A stretch of 64,000 nt of DNA from Simmondsia chinensis (taxonomy: Eukaryota > Streptophyta > Magnoliopsida > Caryophyllales > Simmondsiaceae), in contig JAGTTD010000012.1 in assembly GCA_018398585.1 (NCBI GenBank), forward strand, positions 23,631,036-23,695,035, in the 5' to 3' direction. The notes beneath the pieces were generated by a model. It was not told where the DNA came from. It worked only from the letters and a program-made list of their open reading frames with translations, and made no database searches. Below are positions 1 to 11,830 of this stretch, in pieces (the stretch's first letter is position 1; every line of letters begins with the position of its first letter). The translations under genes and the position numbers were made by a program.

Positions 1-580
1 CTCTGGTGTCGAGGCCGTATAGTCACTTTCCTTAAGACTTCTTTCGGAGTAGGAAATAGTCTCGGGGATACAACGACAACCAATACGATGAAGTGAAAGT
101 GTGTAAAAAGAGAGATAGAAGAGATGAATAAGAATGGTGTTTTTTCAAGAACTTTCAACAATTGATTCTCAAATTCTTTCAAATTTCTCTTGTAATTGCA
201 AAAATAAAATCAAGTGTCATAAATCTGAACAAAGAGGGGGCAATATATGCAAATTATGTGAAAAGAGAAGTCCCTTAAAAAATACCCCAAGAGAGGCACA
301 AAAAACCCGGGTAAAGCCGCGAACCGGAACCACTAAAAACTGCCCTCTGTGTGTCGACACACACCTCTGTTCCGGGTGCTTCTGTAAGATTGTGTGTCGA
401 CACACGGGCTCTGTGTGTCAACACACAACTCTGCATTTCCGTTCTATAAGATTGTGTGTTGACACACGAGCCCTGTGTGTCGACACACATCATATTCATA
501 TAAAATCACTTTAAACAATATCGAACAAATTTTAAACACTTCATTTCATTAACAATTCTTATTTTGAAAATACATCAACA
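1..580 (-). repeat. 3' LTR (partial) of the non-autonomous element
   Basis: This matches 4617-5152, including the cluster of TGTGTGTCGACACACA-type palindromes (about 350-490). On the minus strand it begins TGTTGATGTATTTTC, directly after a purine-rich tract (complement of 581-595) that serves as polypurine tract. The complement of 31-41 reads GAAGTCTTAAG and pairs perfectly with the 11 nt at 4557-4567 just inside the 5' LTR. Confidence 0.85.
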
Positions 581-593
581 ATCCTCCACTTTT

Positions 594-1185
594 TTCAAAA
601 TACAACCATTCTCATAAACAACATCTCTAAATTAAAGGAGGCCTTATTGTGCATCAACGAGGGTGTCTCTCGCTTGAACCCCCGGCTAGTGAAAAGACTG
701 TTGCAGTTAATCGGATCGAAAATAGTAGACCAAGCTTTGAACCATACAACTCATTTGACTAACCGACTATCTAATCACGCACAAGGCGTACTCCTCGTAC
801 ACACACTACAACTCCCAGATCAGCACATATGAAGCATTGTGTCCTGTACCTTGCACAAGTTTTTCAGGGCCAAACTCTTTGTCAAAAATCACCCCTTGAA
901 GCTGCCAAACTTCACACTCACTAAAATGGACCCCACTGATCATGTCCCTATGACTCGACATTCAGTAATAATATAAAACCGGGTTCATTAAGAGCATACG
1001 CTCATCCTCTTAGATTCTCTGACGCAGGTAACCAAGCACTTCTCACGTGGGATGGAAAAAATTCTCTTTTATGCTTGCAATCACACTGATGATAAAACTC
1101 ACTCATTGAACCCGAGACCTAGCGTCTGACTAGGCGTCGAGTTGAGGGCCTATCATGGATGACTAGAAATGACAAGTTTCACATC
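594..1185 (-). other. Conserved non-coding block upstream of the 3' LTR
   Basis: This stretch is closely similar, in the same element-relative position, to 17645-18228 of the plus-strand copia element, where it lies between the end of pol and the polypurine tract. It has no sustained reading frame. Conservation in an element that has lost all coding capacity suggests a cis-acting role such as packaging, dimerisation or 3' processing. That role is inferred. Confidence 0.65.
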
Positions 1186-1189
1186 ATCC

Positions 1190-4100
1190 CTTTAATTATC
1201 AAGTCTCTAGTAATGTTCTCAAATAAGAAATCCGCTAGTTTCAGGCTTACATTTTCAAAGTCCACAGTGATCGCTTAATCTTTCATGAGTTATTTCACTT
1301 AACAAAATTTGACACTGTGGTGTCCGGACTTTCAGCGAAACATCTCGCTCTTATATATTTAAAAACACATCTCATTATCACAATGGATAGAAAGAGTCTA
1401 TATTGGCTTGCGCCACAAATGAGTCTTAAACACATCCTTTAATCATTATGTTTCTTTACAAGCCGAAAATAGAGCAATAAACTCTATAATCACAGTGAAA
1501 TTTTATAACGCGTGTTAGTTTCTTAAAACTCAAGGAACAACGCCCCCACCACTTATAGCATTTACTTGCTTTTAGATGCATAGTTCTCCTTATCGGAGAT
1601 ACAACTGGCACCCCAGTATTCTTCTATATAGAAGAGTACACATTAACATTAGCACCACAACTCATGGTTATTTCGGTACCTTATGTACTTCATGCCAGTA
1701 ACATTTACTCACATAGCTAGTTATACACACTCAGCTATCCAATAACAAAGGCTACATCTAAACTTTTCAAGGTCCAATTATACCATTGGAACGCTTACGT
1801 TTGGTTCTAAATTTTTACACCAAATTTCAACATGTAGTCAACATACATGCAATGAATCCACCGATTTATTAAACATGCCATATGCATTTTTTGAATTCAT
1901 TAACTACTTCTTTCAAAAGGCAACATCACTAGACTACATAGTCTTTTCATAGTATCACAATCTATGACACAACAATATTGAATTTTGACATTCACATTAT
2001 TTCTAATTCATTCCTCTAGAAATATACAAGTCCGATCGCTAGGACTTCTCTTTTCACACTCTTCTACTCTTTTAAGGTTCTAGAGTCTTTCCAGGGATAT
2101 ACCCTCAAATATGATTTTCATCAAAATTTATTTTAATTCACATTATCACAATGCATCATACATGATCAACGAAAGACTCGAAGTCACTTACTATGTACTC
2201 ATATACATTTATATCTTAGGATGTTCACTCCACCCATAATTTAGTCATATGAATATTCATGCCATTTATATGCATCAAACCCTATGAGTGACAAAAAAGT
2301 CATCATAACTCAGTATTTATACACTCTTTAAATTTGTCATGATAATGACTAACTATATCCTATCATGTGAACATATCATCACATGAAATTCTCATTTACC
2401 ATGCAACCATTGCATGAATCTATCACCCAATTTGAGTATTCAAATATTTATTGTATAAAATACACTTTATTTTAACCGACTACTCAATCATCATATACAT
2501 ACGCCCTTAATCGCAAGTAAGCTTTACTTCAACAGCATTGATCATAATGATAAAGTACTTCACATGCATGCCGGTTTCCATTGGAACATTATATCCAATA
2601 ACTTCGGAAAACCCACTGAAGATAAGTGGTCAATTATGAAATTATAAATCATTATTTCCAAGTGCTTGTATACAATTTCTTTCATTATTCTTAATCATGA
2701 ATTTCAATTTGAATATCTATATATTAATCACATTAGGGATCAATATATGTAATATTATCTCATACTTCATGATCCACTAATTCCATTCAAATTCACATCA
2801 TTTTCATTTATCAAGCAAACAAGCGGCATTTATTTCATAAATAACAAAGGCGTAAAGCATCATGATTAAGTTTATGTTCATGGACATGTGGACCTCATAA
2901 CCACATCTGCATATATGCATCAACCTTAATTTAATGAAATTATACATCCATAGTTGTATCAACATGCATACAAACATTAATCACACAGCCACATTAATGT
3001 CCATACTCATACTTTCATGCAAGTATTAGTTATAGTAACTAATATACATTGATATTTTAACATCATTAACATGCATACATGATTATACACAAACCTCTTT
3101 CATAATCATGATTATATAACTACTGCTTTTTCATGACTTTCCAAATCCGCTATTGTTCACTTAATTACACCCTAATGTAAAATCCGTTGAGATTGAATTT
3201 ATAACCGTAAAAATAGGAACGAATCAACATACCCATATTTAATTTCTATTATGGGCTCATCTCACATAACTATGAACATATGTGCATTAATTCTCAATAT
3301 ATTTATTGTTCATTTTACAAATTCATACAAACATGAATTTACTACACACAAGGCACAATTTATACTTTATTTCAACCATCATAATTCTTTATGAATTATA
3401 ATCATAGTTATACCCGTGCATGGATCTTTTATTACCAATTTATGATAGAGCATGCATCCAATTATTATTATTATTATTATTAGTTTTGGAATCGTTTCGA
3501 CGCCTGGTTTCAACAACCATGCTAAACAGGAATTTTATATGTAATCACATATCACGATTTATAATATTTAATACAACTCATGTTTTACCATGGAGTAAAT
3601 ATTTTCACATTACAGTGAAAATTTACCATAGAAAAAACTACACTGCACACATTATATGGCAATAAGTATTAAATATCAGATCCATATAAATATATAATGT
3701 TTTGTTAATTATTTGCAAAATATAACGTGGATCAGTGGTAACATGTAACTAACCTTGTACATACATTCACAGGGCATGTGGGATAGAATCCATGTAACTG
3801 CATTGCTCGCGTCCCCTTCTTATTTTTTTTATTTTTTCTTTTTAATTATTTTGCTTATATGCAATATGTTTTATTCAGTAATATTCTAATGAACACTTGG
3901 ATAAACGGTGAGTGCTCCTCATCCCTTCCCCTGAAACCGTAGGATCGAACCCCCCAAAACAAAATTTACCTCTTTTATTTATTTATTTTTTTTTCGATTT
4001 TGCTTTGTCAAATTAACATGATATAATCATCATTGATTTAAATTCATGTGAATTAAAAGCAATTGATCAAAGGTTCATGAGTCAAACCGCATCAATACAA

Positions 4101-4424
4101 TTCCCATTCAACTTAGTTTTGACATCACATGTATACTCATCAATGGACGCACGTCGATTCTCGTGATTTCATGATTTCGTTCATCTTCCGTCCATTTTAA
4201 TTATGTTTCATGTCCATTAATTTCATAATTCACATGAGTCACATAATTTCATGATTTTATCCCAAATCAAATTAATAAACTTTCATGCATAAACAACAAT
4301 GCATCAAGCACTACATGTCAGGCATTATAAATTTCATGGTTTTGATACCTTTCGATCAAATTTTATATCACTTTTAAAATTTCACGATCCTTCTTACTCA
4401 TGCTCGAGTCAAAAACACATACCT
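1190..4424. other. AT-rich internal region of the non-autonomous element, no gene seen
   Basis: More than 3 kb of AT-rich sequence unusually rich in CAT/ATG-type trinucleotides. No convincing reading frame or retrotransposon motif on either strand. A TTA microsatellite lies near 3463-3483. The plus-strand open frame at 3420-3665 overlaps simple sequence and is not credible as a gene. Origin unknown: it may be captured or intron-like DNA. Confidence 0.5.
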
Positions 4425-4560
4425 TGATCTATAGCCATTTGTGTACAAGAAGGATCCAAGAGGAAGTCCCAATTCTCTCCATTCATCACTTTCTCCAATC
4501 TCACATGGTTCAGCATCAAATCACGAAAAGTGAAAACGCCATTTCAATTAACGAATGAAG
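4425..4560 (-). other. Short coding-like segment ending at a splice-donor-like site
   Basis: Read on the minus strand, about 35 codons stay open (ending MAIDQG) and then meet AAG|GTATGT, a consensus plant 5' splice site near 4430. The segment starts just inside the 5' LTR. It could be the first exon of a captured gene with the AT-rich interior as intron, or chance. I do not recognise the peptide. Confidence 0.25.
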
Positions 4561-4567
4561 TCTTAAG
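4557..4567 (-). promoter_or_regulatory. Candidate self-priming primer-binding site
   Basis: The 11 nt immediately inside the 5' LTR read CTTAAGACTTC on the minus strand. They are fully complementary to GAAGTCTTAAG in the 3' LTR copy (complement of 31-41) and to 10 of 11 nt in the 5' LTR copy (complement of 4649-4659). No TGGTATCAGAGC-like initiator-Met tRNA site follows the LTR. Confidence 0.6.
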
Positions 4568-4569
4568 AT

Positions 4570-5152
4570 TGTCAGTGTAATTTCTTGCAAAACACGCAAG
4601 AATGGGTATCCGAGAAATCTCAGGTGTCGAGGCTGTGTAGTCACTTTCCTTAAGACTTATTTCAGCATAGGAAATAGTCTCGGGGATACAACAACAACCA
4701 ATACGATGAAGTGAAAGTGTGTAAAGGGCGAGATAAAAGAGATGAATGAGAATGGTGTTTTTCCAAGAACTTTCAACAATTGATTCTCAAATTCTTACAA
4801 ATTTCTCTTGCAATTGCAACAATAAAATTATGTGGAAAGAGAAGTCCCTTAAAAAACACCCCAAGAGAGGCACAAAAATTCCGGGCAAAGCCGCGAATCG
4901 GAACCACGAAAAAACTGCCCTGTGTCGACACACGCCTCTATTCTGGGTGCTTCTGTAAGATTGTGTGTTGACACATGGGCTCTGTGTGTCGACACACAAC
5001 TCTGCATTTCCGTTCTGTAAGATTGTGTGTCGACACACGATCCCTGTGTGTCGACACACATCATATTCATGTAAAATCACTTTAAACAATATCGGAACAA
5101 ATCTCAAACACTTCGTTTCATTAACAATTCCTATTTTGAAAATACATCAACA
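4570..5152 (-). repeat. 5' LTR of the non-autonomous element
   Basis: Direct repeat of 1-580. On the minus strand it begins TGTTGATGTATTTT at 5152 and ends ...CTGACA at 4570. It carries the SalI-type palindrome cluster (about 4920-5062). Homologous to the LTRs at 12973-13729 and 18238-18962. Confidence 0.85.
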
Positions 5153-5607
5153 ATATTGAACCATTTGTTGAAATGAGTTGACCAGCCAGCTATCCATTCC
5201 CCTTTCTCACCAACACTTGCGCCTTCGGCCCAAAACTTGGGTTATCGGTGTACGTCGTTGTTTCTCTAAGTACCCCTATCACTACCTTCCACCCCAGGCT
5301 AAGTGTTGCTAGTGATGGTGTGGTGGGGCTAAGGGACAAGGAGGGAAAAGCAAAAATGGAGATAAATTGTGGAGTAAAAGGAGAAGGGAGGCATGCTGGA
5401 GTTAGTTGCCCAATCGTGCTTTGGCTCTTAGGGATGTGAATGTGGGAAGGTAAGATGAAGTATTAGGTGGAGACCAGTGGACATTTTTCCTTATTTCTTT
5501 TTCCTTGCTAGAATCTAAAATGCAACATTCTAAATAAAAGCGTGTTTTAGTCTTTTTATAAATTTTGATGAATTATATACTAGAAATCGGATTAAAAATT
5601 TATTTTA
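5153..5607. other. Intergenic spacer between two LTR elements
   Basis: 455 bp with no recognised feature. A 63-codon open frame at 5248-5439 resembles no protein I know. Confidence 0.5.
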
Positions 5608-6246
5608 TTTTGGGGTTTAGACACCTAAATAGGATTCAATTGACCATTTAAGCCAATATTAATGACAAATATAACCATAGGGCACACCAAAATCACAAAA
5701 TATGAACGAGTAAATGAATATGCAGAAATAAATTAACACCAGATATAACGTGAAAAACCCACCAGGGTAGAGGGAAAAATCACGGGGCAAACAGACAGAA
5801 AAATCCACAATTAAAAATAGCAATTACAATGTTAATGGTTTTAAGATGTTTGCCTTAACTTGAAACCCACAAGCAAATTGAGCAATACAAGGATTACCTT
5901 CATAGGTCCAAGCAATTGATACTCCTGATTAATTCACTCCAAAATAATGCCTAAAAACTCGCTCCAAATTGCCCCAAGATCAATCACAGATTTCTACCAA
6001 AAAATTAATTTCTTTCCTCGTTGTCGTTGGTTGTGACACTCACCGTCACACTTTCTGTTAGTTTTTTGGGTATTTAGTTATCTTGAGCTGTGCTCCATAA
6101 CTTCATATCCCAAACTATTATTATATCTATATATATATATATATATGGGCCAAAACTCAATATAGCCCATCAAACATAATTTATTTTTAACCCAAAACAA
6201 TTTATAACTTGTGGGCTGTACCATAGTACATATTATGTACCCCACA
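5608..6246 (-). repeat. 3' LTR of the minus-strand copia element
   Basis: Homologous to the 5' LTR pieces 12634-12972, 18963-19097 and about 21406-21594. On the minus strand it begins TGTGGGGTACATAATATG. A purine-rich tract (complement of 6247-6262, reading CTGGAGGGTGAG) directly precedes it as polypurine tract. It contains a (TA)n run near 6128-6147. Confidence 0.8.
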
Positions 6247-6399
6247 AAAACTCACCCTCCAGCCCACTGCAAGAAGGGGAGGACTCCACCTCAAGCTTCT
6301 TGGAGTCCATATTAGCTAGCCTAATGCACAAGTCCAACTTGCCATTATGAACCACCTTTGTCGACATATCAACTATGTTTTTATCAGTGTGAATCTTCT

Positions 6400-7743
6400 T
6401 TAGCATCATCAGCTTTTATTAATCTTAGAAAGCAACCTATGATATTGTAAATCAATATGCTTTTTAGGGGCATAGTACACGGAATTTTTACTTAGGGCCA
6501 TCATACTTCGACTGTCACAGAATACTACATACTGATTTTGTTTCAGACCCAACTCTTTAATAAACCTCTTCATCCACAACATCTCCTTTCTTGCTTCAAC
6601 AGCAACATTATACTCAACTTTGATAGTGGAAAGATCAACACAGTTCTGCAATTTGGACTACCAAGATACAGCACCCCTTGCAAAAGTGAACAAATACCTG
6701 AAAGTTGATTTCCTACTATTAAGACATCCTGCCATATCAGAATTGGTATACCCTTCAAGAATTGCTCCTGAGCCTCCATAACTCAAACACTGTTTCGAGA
6801 TACCTCACAAATATCTGATGATCCACTTCACTGCTTCCTAATGAACTTTCTCTAAATTTGAAAGAAAGTTTCTCACAACACCCACAGCATGAGCAATATG
6901 TGGTCTGGTACGAACTATAGTATACATCAAAAACTCGACAGCAAAGGAGTAAGGAATAGAAGACATCTCTTCTTTCTATTCCTTGGTTACAAAACAAGAC
7001 TGTTTACACAATTTGAAATATGCAGCAAGAGGCGTGCTAACTCGTTTAGTGCTCTTAATGTTGTCAAGCACCCGTTTAGCATATTTTTCTTGCGATAACC
7101 ACAACTTTCTAACCTCTCTATCACGAGTAATCTCCATATCCAAAATCCCCTTTGCAGAACCCAAGTCTTTCATTTCAAAAGACTTTGAAAACTCCTCTTT
7201 AAGCCTTCGAATTATATCTACATCTTGATCAACAATTAGCATGTCATCAACATAAAGCAGTAAAATAATGAAATTGCCTCCAGAGAATTTCATTATATAC
7301 ACACAATGATTGCAGCTATTCTCTTGTACCCTTAACCCACCATAAAGGAGTCTAAGTTCTTGTACCACTACCTAGGAGCATGTTTCAAACTATACAAGCT
7401 CTTTCTCAATCTACAAACTAAGTGTTTTTTTACCCTGAATTTCATATCACTCAGTGCTTCCTGTAGATCTCCTCTTGCAAGTCCATGGAGAATGCAATTT
7501 TCACATCTAACTATTCAAGTTTAAGATTCATACTGGCTGCCATATCTGGTACCACTTGAATGGAACTTATCTTCACAACTAGAGCGACAATCTCATCAAA
7601 GTCAATTCTTTTCTTCTGATTGAAGCCTTTCATCACCAATTGAGTCTATATTTCACAACTTAATCACCATTTTTTTTTCATCTTGAACACTCACTTGTTT
7701 AGAAGTGCATTTGTACCCTTAGTAAGATCAACTTACTCATAAC
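6400..7743 (-). pseudogene. Copia reverse transcriptase (C-terminal part) and RNase H remnants
   Basis: Minus-strand fragments in changing frames show the copia reverse transcriptase active-site motif YVDD in LLLYVDDMLIVDQ, followed by DLGSAKGILDMEI (both within 7368-6976). RNase H pieces follow, with VEYNVAVEARKEMLWMKRF and FCDSRSMMALSKN (6651-6409). In an intact element this polyprotein part copies the RNA genome and degrades it from the hybrid. At least three frameshifts separate the pieces, so no functional product is possible. At 7743 the frame is interrupted by the small LTR element; the upstream half of the domain resumes at 10119. Confidence 0.8.
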
Positions 7744-8421
7744 TGTCACAACCTTGGGGTTGTGACAATGCAAGGGTCGTGGTGGTGACCCAAAAAGATA
7801 GATAAGATTGAAATAGAGTATGTGATGAGAGGAAAAATAGATAGATTTTAGATGAGAAATAGAAACTAGGGTTTAGTTAGGGAAGAAGGAGATGAAGATA
7901 GAGATGAGAAAGAGAACCTTGAGAGGAGAAAGAAGAGAGAAAAAATGATTTCATTCATATTCCAATTATTTTCTTACAAACCTAGGCTCTTCTATTTATA
8001 GAAAAAGACAAGTAAAACCTTAATGCAAATAAAGGACAAGTAAATCAGGAGTTCCTAGAAATTAGAAAAATAAAAGGAAATCTGAAAATACATAAATAAA
8101 TCGAAAATAAATGGATATTTACGAAATAGTACAGTATTATTGTACAATTTTGTGAGCTGGCAGTGAAGCTGTCATGGGATAGCTAGCACGGATATGGAGC
8201 TGGGCGCTGGGTGCATTGGGCACGGACATGGGCACGGCACTGGGTGCACTGGGGGTGCTAGGCACGGCACTGCTGGGACACGGGCGCTGCCTAGGCACAG
8301 TCCTTGACAATGTCGTGATACAGTCCTGGGCATGGCCGGGGATAGGATCACACGGACCTTTAACATTGTCATGACAATGTCATGACAAGGTTGTAACGCC
8401 GAGAATGTCGTGCTCATGACA
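7744..8421 (-). repeat. 3' LTR of the small non-autonomous element
   Basis: Begins TGTCATGAG and ends TTGTGACA on the minus strand, with inverted TGTCA/TGACA-type ends. The minus strand has a TATA box (CTATAAATAGAAG) near 7990-8003 that could start transcripts. Repeated TGTCATGACA-like short palindromes lie near 8365-8395. Confidence 0.75.
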
Positions 8422-8746
8422 TTTCCCTCCCCCTGAATTCATCCTTGTTCTCAAGGATATGATAGCGGCGCAACCTCCAGCTTCCAGTTCCTTTCCGTTT
8501 GCCTGCCCTTTTAACACTTAGGTACTTCCTCCTATTCTTGGGTCGAAGGGGGTAATCCTTGTCCTTGTGCCAAGATCAGTGCAGCGCTGGTTCCCTCCTC
8601 ATAGCACAAACATGGTCCCCTTGTGGATCACCACGCTGCTACTACACTGATTGTTTCTTTGTCTCGACCCGAAGAGGCAGCTCTTGGTACGTGTCCTTCT
8701 TCGGCTGTTGCCCATCCCCCTTCCCTGTATCTTGTGAATCAAGTCT

Positions 8747-9214
8747 TTATTGCTGTGGTTCATAGGTCATGGAAGCGCCAAGGACTTCTTGAGGTGCCAT
8801 TGTTACCTTTGTCCTCTTCGGTTCTAGCTCAACATGGGGTAGCTCCACTAGAGGTGGTTCAACCGGTTCCATGATAGCAACCTCTTTCCTTTTATCTTGC
8901 CCCTCGTCACCCGATGGGAATGGTTTGCAAGTCATGGTAGGGCATTCTTCAACTTCCATGGGCACCTTCGCTATTTCCGGCCATGGGTCATGCGGTTCAT
9001 CAACAATGGGTGGTCCATCCAGTATTGGATCAACCGATTCCTCCACAACATCACCACACCATTCTTGAGGTTGTGGTGGTGATTCCAACCTCTTTCCTTG
9101 GCTTTCAAAATACTGAATTAAGGCCTCGGTTAGAGACACAAGGACAGATTTCAATCCCCTTTGTCCCTCAGCTAGTGAATCAATGGCCTTGTTTCTTGTC
9201 ATGGGCCAAGTCAT
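8747..9214 (-). CDS. Gag-like hypothetical protein of the small LTR element
   Basis: A 155-residue open frame is the only coding sequence of this element. The N-terminal 45 residues (MTRNKAIDSLAEGQRGLKS, then an ALIQYF helix-like stretch) resemble the start of plant Ty3/gypsy Gag proteins, which often open with a short basic helix and a coiled coil. The rest is rich in Pro and Glu and lacks a zinc knuckle or protease motif. It reads from just downstream of the primer-binding site toward the polypurine tract, as expected for gag. A stop codon follows EPQQ at the left end. Whether it is translated is unknown. It could be a truncated gag kept by a helper-dependent element or simply a frame not yet broken. 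Confidence 0.45.
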   Translation of the reverse strand: MTWPMTRNKAIDSLAEGQRGLKSVLVSLTEALIQYFESQGKRLESPPQPQEWCGDVVEESVDPILDGPPIVDEPHDPWPEIAKVPMEVEECPTMTCKPFPSGDEGQDKRKEVAIMEPVEPPLVELPHVELEPKRTKVTMAPQEVLGASMTYEPQQ

Positions 9215-9394
9215 CCAGCCTTTCTACGCTCCTTTCCATGGCTTCAATCTCTTCGGTTGAAGACACTGCTACGGCGGATCTCTCTCCCTCTTTTTTATTT
9301 TGATATACTACCCTTGTGAACGAATGCTAGCTTAGGTTGTAGCGGAAGAAATTTTTTTTTTTTATACTATAACGAGCCTCTTGAACCCAAGATA

Positions 9395-9406
9395 GCTCTA
9401 ATACCA
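9395..9406 (-). promoter_or_regulatory. Primer-binding site (initiator-Met tRNA type)
   Basis: The complement reads TGGTATTAGAGC, one base different from the usual TGGTATCAGAGC, two bases downstream of the 5' LTR end at 9409. Confidence 0.8.
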
Positions 9407-9408
9407 AA

Positions 9409-10118
9409 TGTCACGACCTTGGGGTTGTGACAATGTAAGGGTCACGGTGGTCACCCAAAAAGATAGATAAGGTTGAATTAGAGTATGTGATGAGAGGAGA
9501 AATATATAGATTTTAGTTGAGAAATAGAAATTAGGGTTTAGTTGGGGAAGAAGGAGAAGAAGATAGAGATGAGAAAGAGAACCGTGAGATGAGAGAGAAG
9601 AGAGAAAAGATGATTTCATTCATATTCCAATTGTTTTCTTACAACCCTAGGCTCTTCTATTTATAGAAAAAGACAAGTAAAACCCCAATGCAAATAAAGG
9701 ACAAGTAAATAAGGAGTTTCTAGAAATATCTAGAATATTCTAGAAATAGGAAAAATACAAGGAAATATAAAAATACATAAATAAATCTAAAATAAATGGA
9801 TAACTACTAAATAGTATAGTACTATTGTACTATTTCGTGAGCTGGCAGCAGAGCTGTCATGGGATAGCTAGCACGGATCTAGAGCTGCGCGCTGGGAGCG
9901 TTGGGCATGGACATGGGCACGGCACTGGGTGCGCTGGGGCCGATGGGCACGGACACAAGTATAGCATTGCTGGGACACGGGTGCTGCTTGGGCACGGTCC
10001 TTGACAATGTCGTGACACCGTCTTAGGCACAGCCTGGGACAGGATCTCACGGACCTTTGATATTGTCATGACAATGTCATGACAAGGTCTTAACGCTGAG
10101 AATGCCGTGCTCATGACA
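9409..10118 (-). repeat. 5' LTR of the small non-autonomous element
   Basis: Direct repeat of 7744-8421 with about 30 extra bases near 9720-9750 (a duplicated TCTAGAA-containing stretch). The minus-strand TATA box lies near 9655-9668. Confidence 0.75.
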
Positions 10119-11830
10119 GTAAGTTTCATTCTTCTCTAAAGAATTCATCTCTTCCTCCATTGCTTTCACCCATCAATCTTTGTCTTATGAGTCTACACTT
10201 TCTTGAAGCTCTCTGGTTCCCCCTCATCAGTAAGAAAAATATAATTAGAAGTTGAATACCTCGAAGATGGTCGATGCTTTCTACAATATCTCGTCACCTA
10301 AGGCTCAATAGTCTGTGGTTGAGGGACTAGCTCCCCCAGTTCAATACCATATATACTTGGAGCATCATCAATTGCTATTGGCTTAGAGTCATTCCCAAAT
10401 TTTATCCTGTCATACACCTGCTCTTCATCCGTGGCACCTGATGAAGATGAAATCGGTGTAGTATTAGCAACACCGCTAGGAGCACATGTAGCCTTCTCTG
10501 ACTTGTAAAAATTGGCCATGTTCTGATGTTTATGAAATACACCATATCTACCACTCACGATCCTTTTCTTCATCAGGTCCCGTGATCTATAACCAAACTT
10601 CTTATCAGCATATCCTATAAATATGCATGAAGTGGATTTACTATTAAGCTTCAATTTCTGTTCTTTTGGTACATGCATGACGGCTTTGCACCCAAACACC
10701 TTCAAACGAGAGTAAGAAACGTCGTTCCCAATTCAAACTCTCTCTGGAATGTCAAATGTAAAGGAACTAATGGATCCCTGTTGATGATGTATACAGCAGT
10801 ATTCACAGTTTTACCCAAAAATGCCTTAGGCGGCTTCAACATTTGAGTAAACATATAGTTTTCTCCACAATGGTTCTATTCATACTTTCTGGGACACCAT
10901 TATGATGATGATTGCCTGGTTCTGTTCTTTCATGGGGAATCTCATGCTTCTTGTAATACCGTCTGAAATCACGATTAATGTACTCTCTCCCATTATTAGT
11001 TCGGAGACACTTTAGTAACATCCCCTTTTGTTTTTCCACCATGGCATGAAACTATTAAAAACCTAAAATACCTCGCTTTTCCATCTCAACAAACACCTAA
11101 GTTTTTCATGAAGTATCATTAATATAAGTAACCAAATATCAAGTTCCTCCGACAGCTTCCACTTCAATAGGATCACACACATTTAGAATGTATCAATTCA
11201 AGTTGATTTCATTTTTGCTTCAACTGTTTACAAAAACTAACTTTATGATACTTACGTAACAAACAATCATCACAAGGTTTAGTGACTTACCTTCAAGTGA
11301 AGGGATGAGGCATTCTTTAGCCAATATCTGCAACCCTTTCTCACTAGCATGAGCTATGGCACAAATTCGGTGAAGCATCATCCTCAACTGCATTCAATTC
11401 ACCACCACACACCGTCACATGTGTCTTGTATAAAGAACAACAAAGCTTTCTTTTGGCTATTATTAATGACCCCTTGGTGAGCTTCCATTTTGTATCACCA
11501 AGATGATGAGCATAATCTTCCTCTTCTAAAACATTCATAGACTTCAGATTAAGGCACAATTCAGGAATATGTCGCACATTTTCAAAGTAAGAGTGCAACC
11601 AGTACTAGTCTGTACATGGATATCCTTAATCCCAATGATCTTAGCAATAGTATTGTTTCCCATTTTCACAATACCAAAGTCACCTACTTTGTATGTAGAA
11701 AAATGCTCTTTCTTGGGAACACAATGATATGAAGCACCAGAATCAACAATCCATTCAACATCAGGACCACTAATATGATTGCACTCACTCGAATCACAAA
11801 ACAATGTTACTTAGTCATAATCACCTATCA
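10119..11830 (-). pseudogene. Copia protease, integrase and N-terminal RT remnants
   Basis: Minus-strand pieces in order: protease with the active-site context WIVDSGASYHCVP (11804-11544); the stretch leading to the integrase, HIPELCLNLKSMNVLEEEDY (11598-11344); integrase core pieces CLRTNNGREYINRDF and HHHNGVPESMNRTI (11042-10836); and the integrase C-terminal region FGCKAVMHVPKEQKLKLNSK ... CIFIGYADKKFGYR (10705-10298). The N-terminal RT stretch AMEEEMNSLEKNETY ends at 10119, where the small LTR element is inserted. Multiple frameshifts and stops separate the pieces. All are fragments of one copia polyprotein. Confidence 0.8.

Larger units (their letters stand above)
1..5152 (-). mobile_element. 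Non-autonomous LTR retrotransposon (LARD-like), left LTR cut by window start
   Basis: Two direct copies of one LTR (1-580, incomplete, and 4570-5152) flank 4 kb with no open retrotransposon coding region. On the minus strand the right copy is the 5' LTR and the left copy the 3' LTR. Its LTRs and the roughly 590 bp upstream of the 3' LTR are clearly homologous to those of the full copia element at 12973-18962, so the two share a family. No gag, protease, integrase or reverse transcriptase motif was found, so it would depend on proteins supplied in trans. The outer target-site duplication cannot be tested because one end lies outside the window; the 5 bp after the right end are ATATT. Confidence 0.8.
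7744..10118 (-). mobile_element. Small non-autonomous LTR retrotransposon inside the copia RT region
   Basis: LTRs at 7744-8421 and 9409-10118 flank a 987 bp interior. On the minus strand the element has an initiator-Met primer-binding site (complement of 9395-9406, TGGTATTAGAGC) two bases after the 5' LTR, and a polypurine tract (complement of 8422-8440, GGGGGAGGGAAA) directly before the 3' LTR. It carries one gag-like open frame but no protease, RT or integrase, so it must be mobilised in trans. The host reading frame (NETYE ... VDLTKG) resumes across it. A clean 5 bp target-site duplication was not found; only TAA is shared at the two junctions. Confidence 0.8.

Noticed and set aside
134..514. 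126-codon plus-strand frame with repeated C-V-D-T-H motifs
   Set aside because: It reads the SalI palindrome array of an LTR. The repetitive peptide follows from the DNA palindromes and appears in several frames and on both strands.
3895..3965. Possible tRNA-derived SINE (GGATCGAACCCC near 3951)
   Set aside because: A B-box-like sequence occurs on the minus strand, but no A box lies at the right distance upstream of it and no target-site duplication was seen.
8871..9303. Plus-strand open frames opposite the Gag-like frame
   Set aside because: They are shadows of the minus-strand frame, which fits the element's primer site and polypurine tract orientation.
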